Shown here piece by piece: positions 51,600 through 61,113 of a stretch of 64,000 bases of DNA. The position numbers and the translations under genes were made by a program. The notes beneath the pieces were generated by a model. It saw only the letters and a program-made list of their open reading frames with translations. It was not told the DNA's origin and did not search any database. The DNA is from Oxalobacteraceae sp. CFBP 13730. GTDB lineage: Bacteria; Pseudomonadota; Gammaproteobacteria; Burkholderiales; Burkholderiaceae_D. Location of the stretch: NCBI GenBank assembly GCA_014841835.1, contig JACYUQ010000002.1:682001-746000 (forward strand). Reading direction: 5' to 3'. The number at the start of each line of letters is the position of its first letter. Positions within the stretch are counted from its first letter, which is position 1.

Positions 51600-53171
51600 T
51601 TACAGGACTTCGGGCGCAGTGTCGGCTGCCACACGGGAAATCGCAACCTTCGCAATGCGGCGCTCCTCGACGGCGATGACCTCATAGCGCCAGCCATCGA
51701 GTTCGACGCTCTGGCCAGGCACGGGCATCGACGCGAAACGCGCCAGCAGGAAGCCGGCCAGTGACGTGTAGTCATCGTCCCCTACCAGCGCATCGGTCTC
51801 GAGTACCTGTTGCAGCTGATGCAGGTCGGCCGCGCCATCGGCTTCCCACACATCCGGCCCCTGCGGCCGGATCGCCAGTTGCTCGTCTTCGTCCGGGAAT
51901 TCGCCGGCGATCGCCTCCAGGATGTCCACGGGGGTGAGCAGACCTTGCACGATCCCGAATTCGTCGGTCACCAGCACCGGCTGGCCGTGCGCGCGCTTGA
52001 GCGTCTCCATCGCGCCCAGCACACCGGCCGTGTCGGGCAGCAGGATCGGCGCGCGCACGATGCCGCCGTCGGGCGCGGCGTCGATGCGCCCGTGCAGCAT
52101 CAGCGCGCTGACCAGGTCCTTGGTGCGTGCAATGCCCACCAGCTGGTCCAGCTGGCCGCGAGCGACCGGCATGCCGCTGTGGGGCGACGCCTGCAACTGG
52201 CGCAGGATGGTGTCGGCATCGTCGTCGAGGTTGACCCACGTGAGTTCCGAGCGCGGCGTCATGATCGAGCGGATCGAGCGGTCGGCCAGCGCCAGCACGC
52301 CGCTGACCATATTGCGTTCTTCGGCGCCGAACGCTTCCGGCTCGGTGACCGGTTCATCCTGCGGTTCGGCATCGGCATCGACGTGCATCCGCTTCTTGCC
52401 GCCCATCAGGCGCAGCACCGAATCGGCGGTGCGGTCGCGCAGCGGCACGCGCGCTTCCTGCTTCAAAAAATTGCGGCGTGCGAACTGGTTCAGCGCCTCG
52501 ATCAGGATCGAGAAACCGATGGCAGCGTACAGATACCCTTTCGGGATATGAAAGCCCAGGCCTTCGGCAACCAGCGACAGGCCGATCATCAACAGGAAGC
52601 TCAGGCACAGCACGACGACGGTCGGATGCGCATTAACGAAACGCGTCAGCGGTTTGGACGCCAGGATCATGACGCCGATCGAGATGATCACCGCAGCCAT
52701 CATCACGTACAGGTTGTCGACCATGCCCACGGCCGTGATGACCGCGTCGAGCGAGAACACGGCGTCGAGCACGACGATCTGCGCGACCACGGCGCCAAAG
52801 CTCGCATACACCCGTGACTGGGTCTGCACGTGCGTGACGCCTTCCATGCGTTCATGCAGTTCGACGGTGGCCTTGAACAGCAGGAATACGCCGCCCAGCA
52901 GCAGGATCAGGTCGCGGCCGGAAAACGCCATCGACCCGAGGGCGAACAGCGGCGCCGTCAGCGTGACGAGCCACGAGACGATCGTGAGCAGGCCAAGGCG
53001 CATCAGCATGGCCAGGGACAGGCCAATGAGGCGCGCCTTGTCGCGCTGATGCGGCGGCAGTTTGTCCGCCAGGATGGCGATGAAAATCAGATTGTCGATG
53101 CCCAGAACAATTTCCAGGACAACGAGCGTGAGCAGACCCGCCCAGATGGTGGGGTCGAATAGCCATTCCAT
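51600..53171 (-). CDS. TerC-CBS-CorC/HlyC membrane protein (YoaE/YegH type)
   Basis: A 523-aa protein in three parts: a TerC membrane domain (residues 1-230) with the two acidic motifs [16 protein letters not shown] and [18 protein letters not shown] that bind metal in this family; two CBS domains ([38 protein letters not shown]); and a C-terminal CorC/HlyC transporter-associated domain ([39 protein letters not shown]). Members are linked to metal export, often manganese. No yybP-ykoY riboswitch is recognisable in its short leader. Confidence 0.92.
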   Translation of the reverse strand: MEWLFDPTIWAGLLTLVVLEIVLGIDNLIFIAILADKLPPHQRDKARLIGLSLAMLMRLGLLTIVSWLVTLTAPLFALGSMAFSGRDLILLLGGVFLLFKATVELHERMEGVTHVQTQSRVYASFGAVVAQIVVLDAVFSLDAVITAVGMVDNLYVMMAAVIISIGVMILASKPLTRFVNAHPTVVVLCLSFLLMIGLSLVAEGLGFHIPKGYLYAAIGFSILIEALNQFARRNFLKQEARVPLRDRTADSVLRLMGGKKRMHVDADAEPQDEPVTEPEAFGAEERNMVSGVLALADRSIRSIMTPRSELTWVNLDDDADTILRQLQASPHSGMPVARGQLDQLVGIARTKDLVSALMLHGRIDAAPDGGIVRAPILLPDTAGVLGAMETLKRAHGQPVLVTDEFGIVQGLLTPVDILEAIAGEFPDEDEQLAIRPQGPDVWEADGAADLHQLQQVLETDALVGDDDYTSLAGFLLARFASMPVPGQSVELDGWRYEVIAVEERRIAKVAISRVAADTAPEVL

Positions 53172-53267
53172 GTGTTACCTCTTGTTTGAATCAGTGTGAA
53201 CGTGCAGCTGCATCACGCCGCAAAGGCGCGCAGCAGGAACATGCCGCAAAAGCGGCACAGGCAGGCG

Positions 53268-53633
53268 TCACACCGCGCGCGGCGGCTTGAAGACGGGATG
53301 CCAGGACCTGCTGGCATGGGACAGGAATGGGGGTGCGAGCGCGCCGCCGCGCACATCGGCGAGGCGCAGGGAGAGTTCTTCGTTGATGGTGTCGTGCACG
53401 TCGGCGCCGGCCGGCGGCTCATCGGGATCGATGTCGCAGCTGGCCTGGCAATCGTGATTGTCGGGCAGGTAGGCGTCGGCGAACACCGGCGCGGAGGTCA
53501 GCTCGACGAGCGGTTCGGACGCGATGACGCGCTGCGATGACTCGGGCGGCAGCATCGCGGATGCGGCCATGGCCAGGGCAAACATGTTCAGGGGGAGCAG
53601 CAGAATCAGGCAGATGACGAATACTCGTCTCAT
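53268..53633 (-). CDS. Small exported protein of unknown function
   Basis: A 121-aa protein with a signal peptide (MRRVFVICLILLLPLNMFALA). The mature part is acidic and holds two close Cys (DNHDCQASCDIDPDEPP), possibly a disulfide or metal site. The ATG at 53633 is preferred because it begins the signal peptide. The terC-like gene follows on the same strand after 96 bases, so joint transcription and a metal-related role are possible but unproven. No family recognised. Confidence 0.55.
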   Translation of the reverse strand: MRRVFVICLILLLPLNMFALAMAASAMLPPESSQRVIASEPLVELTSAPVFADAYLPDNHDCQASCDIDPDEPPAGADVHDTINEELSLRLADVRGGALAPPFLSHASRSWHPVFKPPRAV

Positions 53634-53765
53634 ATACAGCGGGAAAGTCGATGACCCGCTCATTCTAGCATGGCCCGCGCACGCCATTCGTGCGCGCCGC
53701 ACGCACGGCAGCCCTCTTGTACAATGGCCGCCACCTTACCCACCGGCCCTGCCGGGAAGCACCCG

Positions 53766-56700
53766 ATGCACACATCTGCCCAGCGCATGAGCGCGCTGCT
53801 CGACTATCTCGTCGAGCAGGCCAAAGACATAGATCCTTCCGCGTTCACGCTCGCGAAAGTCACCGAATTCAAGAAAACCTTTACCGACCTGGCGACGCTG
53901 CCGTGGATCGAGTTCAACGTCGAGACCGAGCAGGATGACCTGTGGCTGCGCGTGCACCGGCTCGAGTCCACATCGCCGCCGTTGCTGGCCGATCCGGCGC
54001 TGGCGCCCTATTTGCTGATCGGCGCCGACCCGTCGGGCAATCCGCCGGCGCTCAATGACGCCACGCTGGCCGATGCGCGCCATGAAGATGCCGCCCATGC
54101 CACCGATGACCAGGCGAAGCAGCGCGTCGAGGAACGCGATGCAGAGCGCCGCGCCTGTGTCGCACAGGGCCTGGCTGCCTACCTGCCGCCGTGGCAGGAG
54201 TGGGCTGCGCGCGAACGTCCGCGCCGCCAGGTGATCACACTGTACGCCGACCTGTTCGCACTGAAGGCCCGGCTCGAATCCGAAGAAGCGGCGCGCCCGC
54301 TGGAACTGGTCTGGGGCATGGGCCTGTCGTCGTGGCAGATGCGCACACCGGCACCGGTCGACTTCCATTACCCGCTCATCACGCAGGCGCTGGAAATCGA
54401 CATCGACCCGGCCTCGCACGCCATCGGCCTGCGGCCCCGCCAGCTCGACGCGCACCTGGAACTCGATGCCTTCGCGGCCTGCGGCGTGCCCGGGATCGGC
54501 GACGTCGAACGCGCTGCCCGCAGCCTGCTGGCCGCGCGCGGCGACAGCACGCTCTCGCCGTTCGCACCCGAGATGATCGAGCCGATCCTCAAGCTGATCG
54601 CCGGCCAGATCAGCGCCGACGCCCGCTACGACATGGCCGCCACGCAGGCGCCTCCACCGGGCGAGCGCCTCGTCGTCACGCATGGCTGGGTGATCTTCGC
54701 CCGGCCGCGCGCAACCCACTTCCTGATCGACGACATCGCGCGCCTGAAAGACCGCGTGGACGACGCCGAAGGGTTGCCGGACGGGCCGCTGAGCCTTGTC
54801 ACGCCGCCCGGCAGCGCGGTGCTCGAACACGAGCCGATTGCGTTTCGCGGGCTGTCCGGCGGCGCAGTCAATGCCGGCGAGCCGCGCGAGCTGTACTTCC
54901 CGCTGCCGTACAACCGCGAGCAGGAAACCATCGTCCAGCAACTGGAACGTTCGCCGGGCGTCACGGTCCAGGGTCCGCCCGGCACCGGCAAGACGCATAC
55001 GATCGCCAATATCATCAGCCACTACCTGGCCTCGGGCAAACGCATCCTGGTCACGTCCAAGGGCGAGCCGGCGCTGAAGGTCCTGCAGGAGAAGATTCCG
55101 GAATCGATCCGGCCCCTGACCGTCGCCCTGCTCTCGGGTGACAAGGAAGGCATGCGCCAGTTCCAGGCGTCGATTGAAGCGATCATCCACACACTGTCGC
55201 ACCTGAGCCCGCAAGTGGAGACCGAGGCCATTGCCGCGTGCCGCGTCGCGCTCGACCGTGCGCACGCCGAAACCGCCGCCATCGACACCCGCATCGACGA
55301 GATCGCGCATGCGCAGCTGGCTGCCGTCAGCGTCGACGGGGTCGAGATGCGCGCGCAAAAGATGGCCGAACTGGTGATCGACGGCAAGGACCGTTTCGGC
55401 TGGTTTGACGACGACTTGTCGCTGGCCCCGCAGCACGCGCCGCCATTCGGCGACGAACAGGCGATGGGACTGCGCGAGGCGCGGCGCCGGCTCGGCGCGG
55501 ATCTGGTCTACTGCAATGCGTTGCTGCCAGCGGCCGACGCCCTGCCATCGGCGCAGGCCATCGGCCGTCTGCACGACACGCTGCTCGCGATGCACGACAT
55601 CGAGCGCGACGAAGCCAGTGGCGCGCTGCCGTCGCTGCGCGCCACGACGCCCGACGTGTTTGCCGCCGCACAGACCTTGCAAACGGCGCTGGCCGGCGCG
55701 ATTGCCACGGCCGCCGAGGTCGAGGCGTCGGGCTTTGACTGGGCGCACGCCGTGCGCCTGAAATCGCGCCAGTCGCAGTTCGTCACCGAGCGCCGCGCGT
55801 TCGAGGCGCTGCTGCCCGAAATGGATGCGCTGCTGCGCGCACGCGCCGAATTCATGCAGCGCCCCGTCACGGCGCCGACCGAAGCTCTCGGGCATCCGAA
55901 AGCCATCGAAGCGATCAACCGCGCCGTCGAGACGGGCAAGCCGTTCGGCCTGCTGTCATTTGGCGGCGGCGACGTCAAACAGCAAATTGCCGCGATCCGC
56001 GTGGCCGGCCTGGCGCCGGCCTCCAGCGACGACTGGGCCCACGTGCAGCGTTACGCCGCGCTGCAGAACCGCCTGCACTCATTCGCCGTGCGCTGGAATG
56101 CGTTTGCGTCCGATCTGTCGCTGCCGGTCTTGGTGGCCGACGTGGCGCAACTGCGCGCCATCGAGCAAATCCTGACCACGGCCCGCGCCGCCCATCTGCA
56201 GGCCACGAGCCACGACCTGCAGTTGCCGATCCTGGCCCAGGCGGTATTCAGCCAGCCGCCGACGAACGACCTGCTGGGCCGCGAGGCCGACCTGCTGCGC
56301 GTGCGCGACTACCTGGCGCGGCACCTGGCGCGCGCCAATCTCGAACAGGCCCGCACCGCCATCGCCGCGCTGCGTGGCCTGCTGGCCGGCGCCGATGGTC
56401 CTGTCGGCGTGCGTCTGCGCGAGTTCGCCGGGCAAACGCTGGGCACACCTGGCCTGGCGGCCGACACGGTCAGCGCCGACTATGCGGCGCTGCTCGCGGA
56501 ACTGCGCCGCATCGCCGCGCTGACGCCGGACCTGGCCGCCGTGCGCGAGTTTGCCGAACAGGTCGCGCAGCATGGCGCCCCGCGACTGGCAACACGCTTG
56601 ACGACCGTCCCGGTCGACGCACAGGGCGACGACGCCGTATTCCCGGTGCGCTGGCGCGATGCCTGGACCTGGGCGCGCCTGAAAACCTACCTCGACAATA

Positions 56701-58301
56701 TCGATGCGCGCGACGAGATGCTGCGCCTGGCCGAGCGCCGCCACGAACTCGAACGTGGCCTGGCGCGTCTGTACGAACAACTGGTGTCGAAATCGTCCTG
56801 GCTGGCCACGCGCCGCCTGGCCGGCCAGAACGTGCTGAGCGCGCTGGAAACCTACCGCACGTCGATGCGCAAACTGGGCAAGGGCACGGGCGTGAATGCG
56901 GGCCGCTACCGGCGCGATGCGCAGGAAGCGATGGTCAACGCGCAGGCCGCCGTGCCGTGCTGGATCATGAGCCATGCACGCGTGTCCGAAACGCTGCCCG
57001 CCACGCTCGGTGCGTTCGACCTTGTCATCGTCGACGAGGCCAGCCAGTCCGACCTGTGGGCGCTGCCGGCGGTCCTGCGCGGCAAGCAGCTCCTCGTGGT
57101 TGGCGACGACCGCCAGGTCTCGCCCGAAGCGGGTTTTGTTTCGGCCGCCAAGATCACCGACCTGCGCCGGCGCTTTTTGGCGGGCCAGCCGTTCGAAGCC
57201 GTGCTCACGGCGGACATGTCGCTGTACGACATCGCCTCGACCGTGTTTGCTGCCTCGAAGGTCATGCTGCGCGAGCACTTCCGCAGTGTCGCGCCGATCA
57301 TCGCCTACAGCAACCGCGTGTTCTACAAGGGGTTCATCCAGCCGCTGCGCATCCCGACGGCGTCCGAACGGCTCGACCCGCCGCTGATCGACGTGTTCGT
57401 GGCCAACGGCTACCGTGAAAACAAGGGGCTGAACCGCCCCGAGGCCGAATTCATCGTCGCCGAAATCGACGCCATCCTGCGCGACCCGGCCTATGCCGGG
57501 CGCACGCTGGGCGTGGTATCGCTGCTGGGGCCCGAACAGGCGCAGCTCATCGACAAGATGGTGCGCTCGCGCTGCGACATGGCTGAACTGGTCAAACGCA
57601 ACTTTGCCTGCGGCGACGCGCGCCTGTTCCAGGGCAGCGAGCGCGATATCATGTTCCTGTCGATGGTCGCCGACAGCAAGCAGCACCACGCGCTGTCCGG
57701 TGTGCAGTTCGACCAGCGTTTCAACGTGGCCGCCTCGCGCGCGCGCGACCGCATGTACCTCGTGCGCTCAGTGAAGCTCGAAGAACTGTCCACGCTCGAT
57801 CTGCGCCGCACGCTGGTCGAGCATTTCGCCAAGCCGCTCGAGTCCAATGAAGAAGCGACGAGCCTGATCGAGCTGTGCGAATCCGGTTTCGAGCGCGACG
57901 TGTACACGGAGCTGTTCGAGCGCGGCTACCGCGTCATTCCGCAAGTGCCGGCGGCCGGCTACCGCATCGATATGGTGGTGGAAGGTGCGCACGACCGGCG
58001 CCTGGCGATCGAGCTCGATGGCGACGACTTCCATGGGCCGGACCGGTGGCAGGCCGACATGGGCCGCCAGCGCGTGCTCGAACGCGCCGGCTGGACCTTC
58101 TGGCGCTGCTTTGCCTCCACCTGGTCGCTGCAGCGTGAGACCATCCTGGCCGAGTTGCTGGCGCGCCTGGCGGCGATGGGGATCGAGCCGCTCGGGGCGC
58201 TGGCGCGCACGCCGCTGCTGGTCGAATACCGCGAATGGGGGCGTGATGCGGTGACCAGCATCGATCCGGACATCAGAACCGGTGCTGCATCCCCAGCATG
58301 A
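53766..58301 (+). CDS. Large SF1 helicase fused to a Vsr/DUF559-like nuclease domain
   Basis: A 1511-aa soluble protein. N-terminal 360 residues: no domain recognised. Helicase core of the Upf1-like SF1 group: Walker A GPPGTGKTHTIANI (about 402), a long inserted helical region (about 460-1050), Walker B LVIVDEASQSDLWALP (about 1087), motif III VVGDDRQVSPE, and motifs V/VI QGSERDIMFLSMV and FNVAASRARDRMYLVRS. The C-terminal 120 residues match a PD-(D/E)xK fold of the Vsr/MTES_1575 type: YRIDMVVEG, LAIELDGDDFHG (about 1414), ADMGRQRVLERAGWTFWR. This layout resembles the Hhe-type defence protein (DUF4011-helicase-Vsr). A repair or recombination role is the alternative. It is a single gene with no toxin or modification partner nearby. 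Confidence 0.85.
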   Translation: MHTSAQRMSALLDYLVEQAKDIDPSAFTLAKVTEFKKTFTDLATLPWIEFNVETEQDDLWLRVHRLESTSPPLLADPALAPYLLIGADPSGNPPALNDATLADARHEDAAHATDDQAKQRVEERDAERRACVAQGLAAYLPPWQEWAARERPRRQVITLYADLFALKARLESEEAARPLELVWGMGLSSWQMRTPAPVDFHYPLITQALEIDIDPASHAIGLRPRQLDAHLELDAFAACGVPGIGDVERAARSLLAARGDSTLSPFAPEMIEPILKLIAGQISADARYDMAATQAPPPGERLVVTHGWVIFARPRATHFLIDDIARLKDRVDDAEGLPDGPLSLVTPPGSAVLEHEPIAFRGLSGGAVNAGEPRELYFPLPYNREQETIVQQLERSPGVTVQGPPGTGKTHTIANIISHYLASGKRILVTSKGEPALKVLQEKIPESIRPLTVALLSGDKEGMRQFQASIEAIIHTLSHLSPQVETEAIAACRVALDRAHAETAAIDTRIDEIAHAQLAAVSVDGVEMRAQKMAELVIDGKDRFGWFDDDLSLAPQHAPPFGDEQAMGLREARRRLGADLVYCNALLPAADALPSAQAIGRLHDTLLAMHDIERDEASGALPSLRATTPDVFAAAQTLQTALAGAIATAAEVEASGFDWAHAVRLKSRQSQFVTERRAFEALLPEMDALLRARAEFMQRPVTAPTEALGHPKAIEAINRAVETGKPFGLLSFGGGDVKQQIAAIRVAGLAPASSDDWAHVQRYAALQNRLHSFAVRWNAFASDLSLPVLVADVAQLRAIEQILTTARAAHLQATSHDLQLPILAQAVFSQPPTNDLLGREADLLRVRDYLARHLARANLEQARTAIAALRGLLAGADGPVGVRLREFAGQTLGTPGLAADTVSADYAALLAELRRIAALTPDLAAVREFAEQVAQHGAPRLATRLTTVPVDAQGDDAVFPVRWRDAWTWARLKTYLDNIDARDEMLRLAERRHELERGLARLYEQLVSKSSWLATRRLAGQNVLSALETYRTSMRKLGKGTGVNAGRYRRDAQEAMVNAQAAVPCWIMSHARVSETLPATLGAFDLVIVDEASQSDLWALPAVLRGKQLLVVGDDRQVSPEAGFVSAAKITDLRRRFLAGQPFEAVLTADMSLYDIASTVFAASKVMLREHFRSVAPIIAYSNRVFYKGFIQPLRIPTASERLDPPLIDVFVANGYRENKGLNRPEAEFIVAEIDAILRDPAYAGRTLGVVSLLGPEQAQLIDKMVRSRCDMAELVKRNFACGDARLFQGSERDIMFLSMVADSKQHHALSGVQFDQRFNVAASRARDRMYLVRSVKLEELSTLDLRRTLVEHFAKPLESNEEATSLIELCESGFERDVYTELFERGYRVIPQVPAAGYRIDMVVEGAHDRRLAIELDGDDFHGPDRWQADMGRQRVLERAGWTFWRCFASTWSLQRETILAELLARLAAMGIEPLGALARTPLLVEYREWGRDAVTSIDPDIRTGAASPA

Positions 58302-59349
58302 TGCCGGTCTGATTGTCCGACACCCCGGTCACGCCACCATCTTCGGTCGAGTCGCGCGTCACGCCGATCGGCACGCCGCCATCTGCCTTCGCATAGGACA
58401 CGGTGGCATACAGGTTGGTGCGCTTGGTCAGCGTGTACCGCGTGCGCACGACGAACATCAGCGGATCGGCTTCGGTGTCGCTGGCGTTGACGCCGTTCTT
58501 GACGTTGATGTAGTAGACCACACCGGTCATGTCCACCATTGGCGTGAGGTCGACGTTCGCGCCGGCCCACCACGTGTCGGCGCGCACCTCGCTGCCAACC
58601 GGCCGCTCGAGCCGGTAGTTGCGCAAACCGAGTTTGAGGTCAGCGCCTTTTGTGAGCTCGTAAGCCAGGCCTGCGTGATACACCCTGGAGACGGAGCGGG
58701 CGATCGCCGTGCCAGTCACGCCGTTCACGCGCTCTGCCGTGAGCACGTAGCGCAGGCCGCCAATCGCGTGCGCTGCGCCGACCGCCAGTTTGCGGCCATC
58801 GGCATCGCTTTCACGCGATTCGCCGGCGCCGAACGATGCACCGATCTTCACGCCACCGAACTCACCCTGGTATTTCACCATATTGTCGAACGCGGTCGTC
58901 ATGCCATATTTGCTGCCCAGCGTGCCGCCGCCAGTCGACGCCCACGAGTAGCGCGGCGCGTAGCCCATCGGGTCGAACGGACTGATGAAGTCGTACACGG
59001 TCGTGAACGAGCGCCCGATGATCACGCGGCCGAACTTGCCTTCAAGACCAACGTTCGCCTGGCGGCGAAACAGCGGGCCATCGATTTCCCCCGTGTCCGA
59101 GAGCACCGGTGACTCGAACTGGAACACGGCTTTCAGTCCCCCGCCCAGATCTTCACTGCCGCGAAAACCGAAGCGCGAATTATTCGAGCCACCCGAGGAG
59201 ACGCGCAGCGAGTTGCCGCCCGATTCCTTTGCATTCGTCACGTATTCGATGCCGGTATCGAGCAGGCCGTAGACCTGCACACTGGTCTGGGCCATGGCGC
59301 TGCTACTCACCGCTGCGGCGATGGCCGCCGCAAGCACTGTCTTGTTCAT
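58273..59349 (-). CDS. General bacterial porin (OmpC-like)
   Basis: A 358-aa outer-membrane porin of the Neisseria/Burkholderia trimeric type. A signal peptide (MNKTVLAAAIAAAVSSSAMA) is followed by SVQVYGLLDTGIEYV, GFRGSEDLGGGLKAVFQFES, RQANVGLEGKFGRVIIGR, and the end GIMLGMQHRF with C-terminal Phe. The constriction loop is around SPFDPMGYAPRYS. The ATG at 59349 has a GGAGA ribosome-binding site. Its last 29 bases overlap the end of the convergent helicase gene. It is divergent from tctCBA, so it may bring tricarboxylates across the outer membrane, as tricarboxylate-specific porins do elsewhere. Confidence 0.9.
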   Translation of the reverse strand: MNKTVLAAAIAAAVSSSAMAQTSVQVYGLLDTGIEYVTNAKESGGNSLRVSSGGSNNSRFGFRGSEDLGGGLKAVFQFESPVLSDTGEIDGPLFRRQANVGLEGKFGRVIIGRSFTTVYDFISPFDPMGYAPRYSWASTGGGTLGSKYGMTTAFDNMVKYQGEFGGVKIGASFGAGESRESDADGRKLAVGAAHAIGGLRYVLTAERVNGVTGTAIARSVSRVYHAGLAYELTKGADLKLGLRNYRLERPVGSEVRADTWWAGANVDLTPMVDMTGVVYYINVKNGVNASDTEADPLMFVVRTRYTLTKRTNLYATVSYAKADGGVPIGVTRDSTEDGGVTGVSDNQTGIMLGMQHRF

Positions 59350-59419
59350 TCTTGTCTCCATTATTGTTGGTATGCGTCAGCTATTTTGCATAACGTCGCT
59401 TAATAATGCAGTTAGAAGT

Positions 59420-59458
59420 TTCCCGCGTCAACACGTCACATTCAATTTTTCGCGGGAA
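59420..59458. promoter_or_regulatory. Inverted repeat between porin and tctC
   Basis: TTCCCGCG (59420-59427) and CGCGGGAA (59451-59458) are perfect 8-bp inverted arms separated by 23 bases, in the 283-base divergent promoter region. They could be half-sites for a regulator shared by the porin and transporter genes. The rest of the region is AT-rich, as expected of promoters. Confidence 0.45.
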
Positions 59459-59632
59459 GTTCCTTGCCGTGGCGACAATGCATCGGTTACGCAGAGGATT
59501 GTTTAAAAACATTGAAATAGTGAAAATCCTCACGAATCTGATTGCATAAACACGTATCCAAATGCAATATAGAAAAGCAATCGACAAAAACGCGCGCCCA
59601 ACGTGGCGTGCCCAACACCGGAGACACAAGAC

Positions 59633-60613
59633 ATGTACACCTTCAAGCAACCCATGCTGATGGGCGCCCGCGCGCTCGCCATCGGCGCCCTGCTCGCCTG
59701 CGCCGCGCCAGCCATGGCGCAAGCCCCGCTGGAACTGAAGATCATCGCACCGGCCGGTCCGGGCGGCGGCTGGGACACCGCGTCGCGTTCGCTGCAGCAA
59801 GTCATGCTGTCGTCTGGCGCAGCGAAGAACGTCCAGGTGATCAATGTGCCTGGCGCGGGCGGCACTGTCGGCCTGGCCCAGTTCGTCAACGGCGCCAAGG
59901 GCGATGGCAAGCAGATCATGACGATGGGCATCACGATGCTCGGCGCCGTGCTGACCAACCGTTCGCCAGTGGGTCTCGACACCGTCACACCGATCGCGCG
60001 CATCACCGCCGATCCGCTCGTCATCGTGGTACCGGCAAACTCGCCGCACAAGACCATGAAAGACCTGGCCGCAGCCATCAAGGCAGACACGTCGCGTGTC
60101 GTCTGGGCCGGCGGTTCTGCCGGCGGCGCCGACCACATCCTGGCCGGTCTGGTCGCGCGTACCGTGGGCGGCGATGTGCGCAAGCTGAACTACGTGCCAT
60201 TCTCGGGCGGCGGCGAAGCGCTGGCCGAGATGCTGGGCGGGCGCGTCACGGCCGGCGTCTCGGGCTACAACGAGTTCGAAAGCATGATCAAGGCGGGCAA
60301 GCTGCGCATACTGGCTGTCGCGTCCGGCAAGCGCGTCGCCGGCATGAACGTGCCGACGCTCAAGGAACAAGGCATTGACGCGGAACTCGTCAACTGGCGC
60401 GGCATTGTCGCCGGCCCCGGCATCACGCCGCAGCAGCGCCAGGTACTCTCCGCTGCGGTCGAGAAAACCCTCAAATCACCTGAGTGGAGCAAGATCCTCA
60501 AGATGCGTGGCTGGGAAGCTGCGTACCTGCCACCTGATCAGTTTGCGGCATTCATGAAAACCGAACAGGCGCACGTCAAGGGCATCCTGGTCTCGATCGG
60601 CCTGGCCAAATGA
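59633..60613 (+). CDS. tctC: TctC, tricarboxylate-binding protein of a TTT transporter
   Basis: A 326-aa periplasmic binding protein (Bug/TctC family) with a signal peptide (LAIGALLACAAPAMAQA). Family motifs include IIAPAGPGGGWDTASRSLQ near the mature N-terminus, VINVPGAGGTVGL and YVPFSGGGEALAEMLGGRVTAG. It captures citrate or a related carboxylate for the TctAB membrane complex. The ATG at 59633 follows CCGGAGACA. tctB begins inside its stop codon (ATGA). Bug proteins are very numerous in betaproteobacteria, but this one is paired with its own TctB and TctA. Confidence 0.93.
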   Translation: MYTFKQPMLMGARALAIGALLACAAPAMAQAPLELKIIAPAGPGGGWDTASRSLQQVMLSSGAAKNVQVINVPGAGGTVGLAQFVNGAKGDGKQIMTMGITMLGAVLTNRSPVGLDTVTPIARITADPLVIVVPANSPHKTMKDLAAAIKADTSRVVWAGGSAGGADHILAGLVARTVGGDVRKLNYVPFSGGGEALAEMLGGRVTAGVSGYNEFESMIKAGKLRILAVASGKRVAGMNVPTLKEQGIDAELVNWRGIVAGPGITPQQRQVLSAAVEKTLKSPEWSKILKMRGWEAAYLPPDQFAAFMKTEQAHVKGILVSIGLAK

Positions 60614-61107
60614 ATCCGGGCGCTCCTCGCAAGGTCGCCGCCTGGCGCGCGCCGCTGCTGGTAGGCGTCGGGTTGCTGGGCCTGGCCAGCCTGACGCTGT
60701 TCGACGCGATGCGCGTAGCATCCGGCGTCGGCCCGGGCGTCGGACCGTCCGCCGCGATGCAATTGATCGCCCTGATGCTGGGCGCCCTGGGCGTGGCGCA
60801 CCTGGTCCAGGCGATGCGCGCCAAGCGCACCGCCGCCGTGCGTGAAACCGAAGGCACGGCCAATCTGCGTTCGCTGGCCTGGGTACTTGGTGGCCTGGTG
60901 CTGCAAATCGTCACGCTCGCGATCGGCGGCGGGTTCATCCTGTCGTCGGCCATCCTGTTTACCGCAACCGCCTGCGGCTTTGGCCGTTCGCTCAAGTCGT
61001 GGGGACCGGTCTATGGCCTGCTCATGAGCAGCATCGTCTACCTGTTCTTCACGAAAGCGCTGTCGCTGTCGCTACCGATGGGTCCATTAGAGCAACTGCT
61101 GGGATAA
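60610..61107 (+). CDS. tctB: TctB, small membrane subunit of the TTT transporter
   Basis: A 165-aa membrane protein with four helices, as normal for TctB: LLVGVGLLGLASLTLFDA, MQLIALMLGALGVAHLV, WVLGGLVLQIVTLAIGGGFI and GPVYGLLMSSIVYLFF. VGPGVGPSAAMQ after the first helix and FTATACGFGRS are family features. It is coupled to tctC by an ATGA overlap and followed by tctA after 6 bases. Confidence 0.9.
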   Translation: MNPGAPRKVAAWRAPLLVGVGLLGLASLTLFDAMRVASGVGPGVGPSAAMQLIALMLGALGVAHLVQAMRAKRTAAVRETEGTANLRSLAWVLGGLVLQIVTLAIGGGFILSSAILFTATACGFGRSLKSWGPVYGLLMSSIVYLFFTKALSLSLPMGPLEQLLG

Positions 61108-61113
61108 ACATTC

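Noticed and set aside
53172..53267. Manganese (yybP-ykoY) riboswitch before the terC-like gene
   Set aside because: The leader is under 100 bases and lacks the conserved loops; only a small GC hairpin (TGCCGC/GCGGCA) is present.
53736..57689. Long minus-strand frames (719 and 536 codons) opposite the helicase gene
   Set aside because: The plus-strand frame has complete helicase and nuclease motifs. The minus-strand frames are Arg/Gly-rich shadows without any motif.
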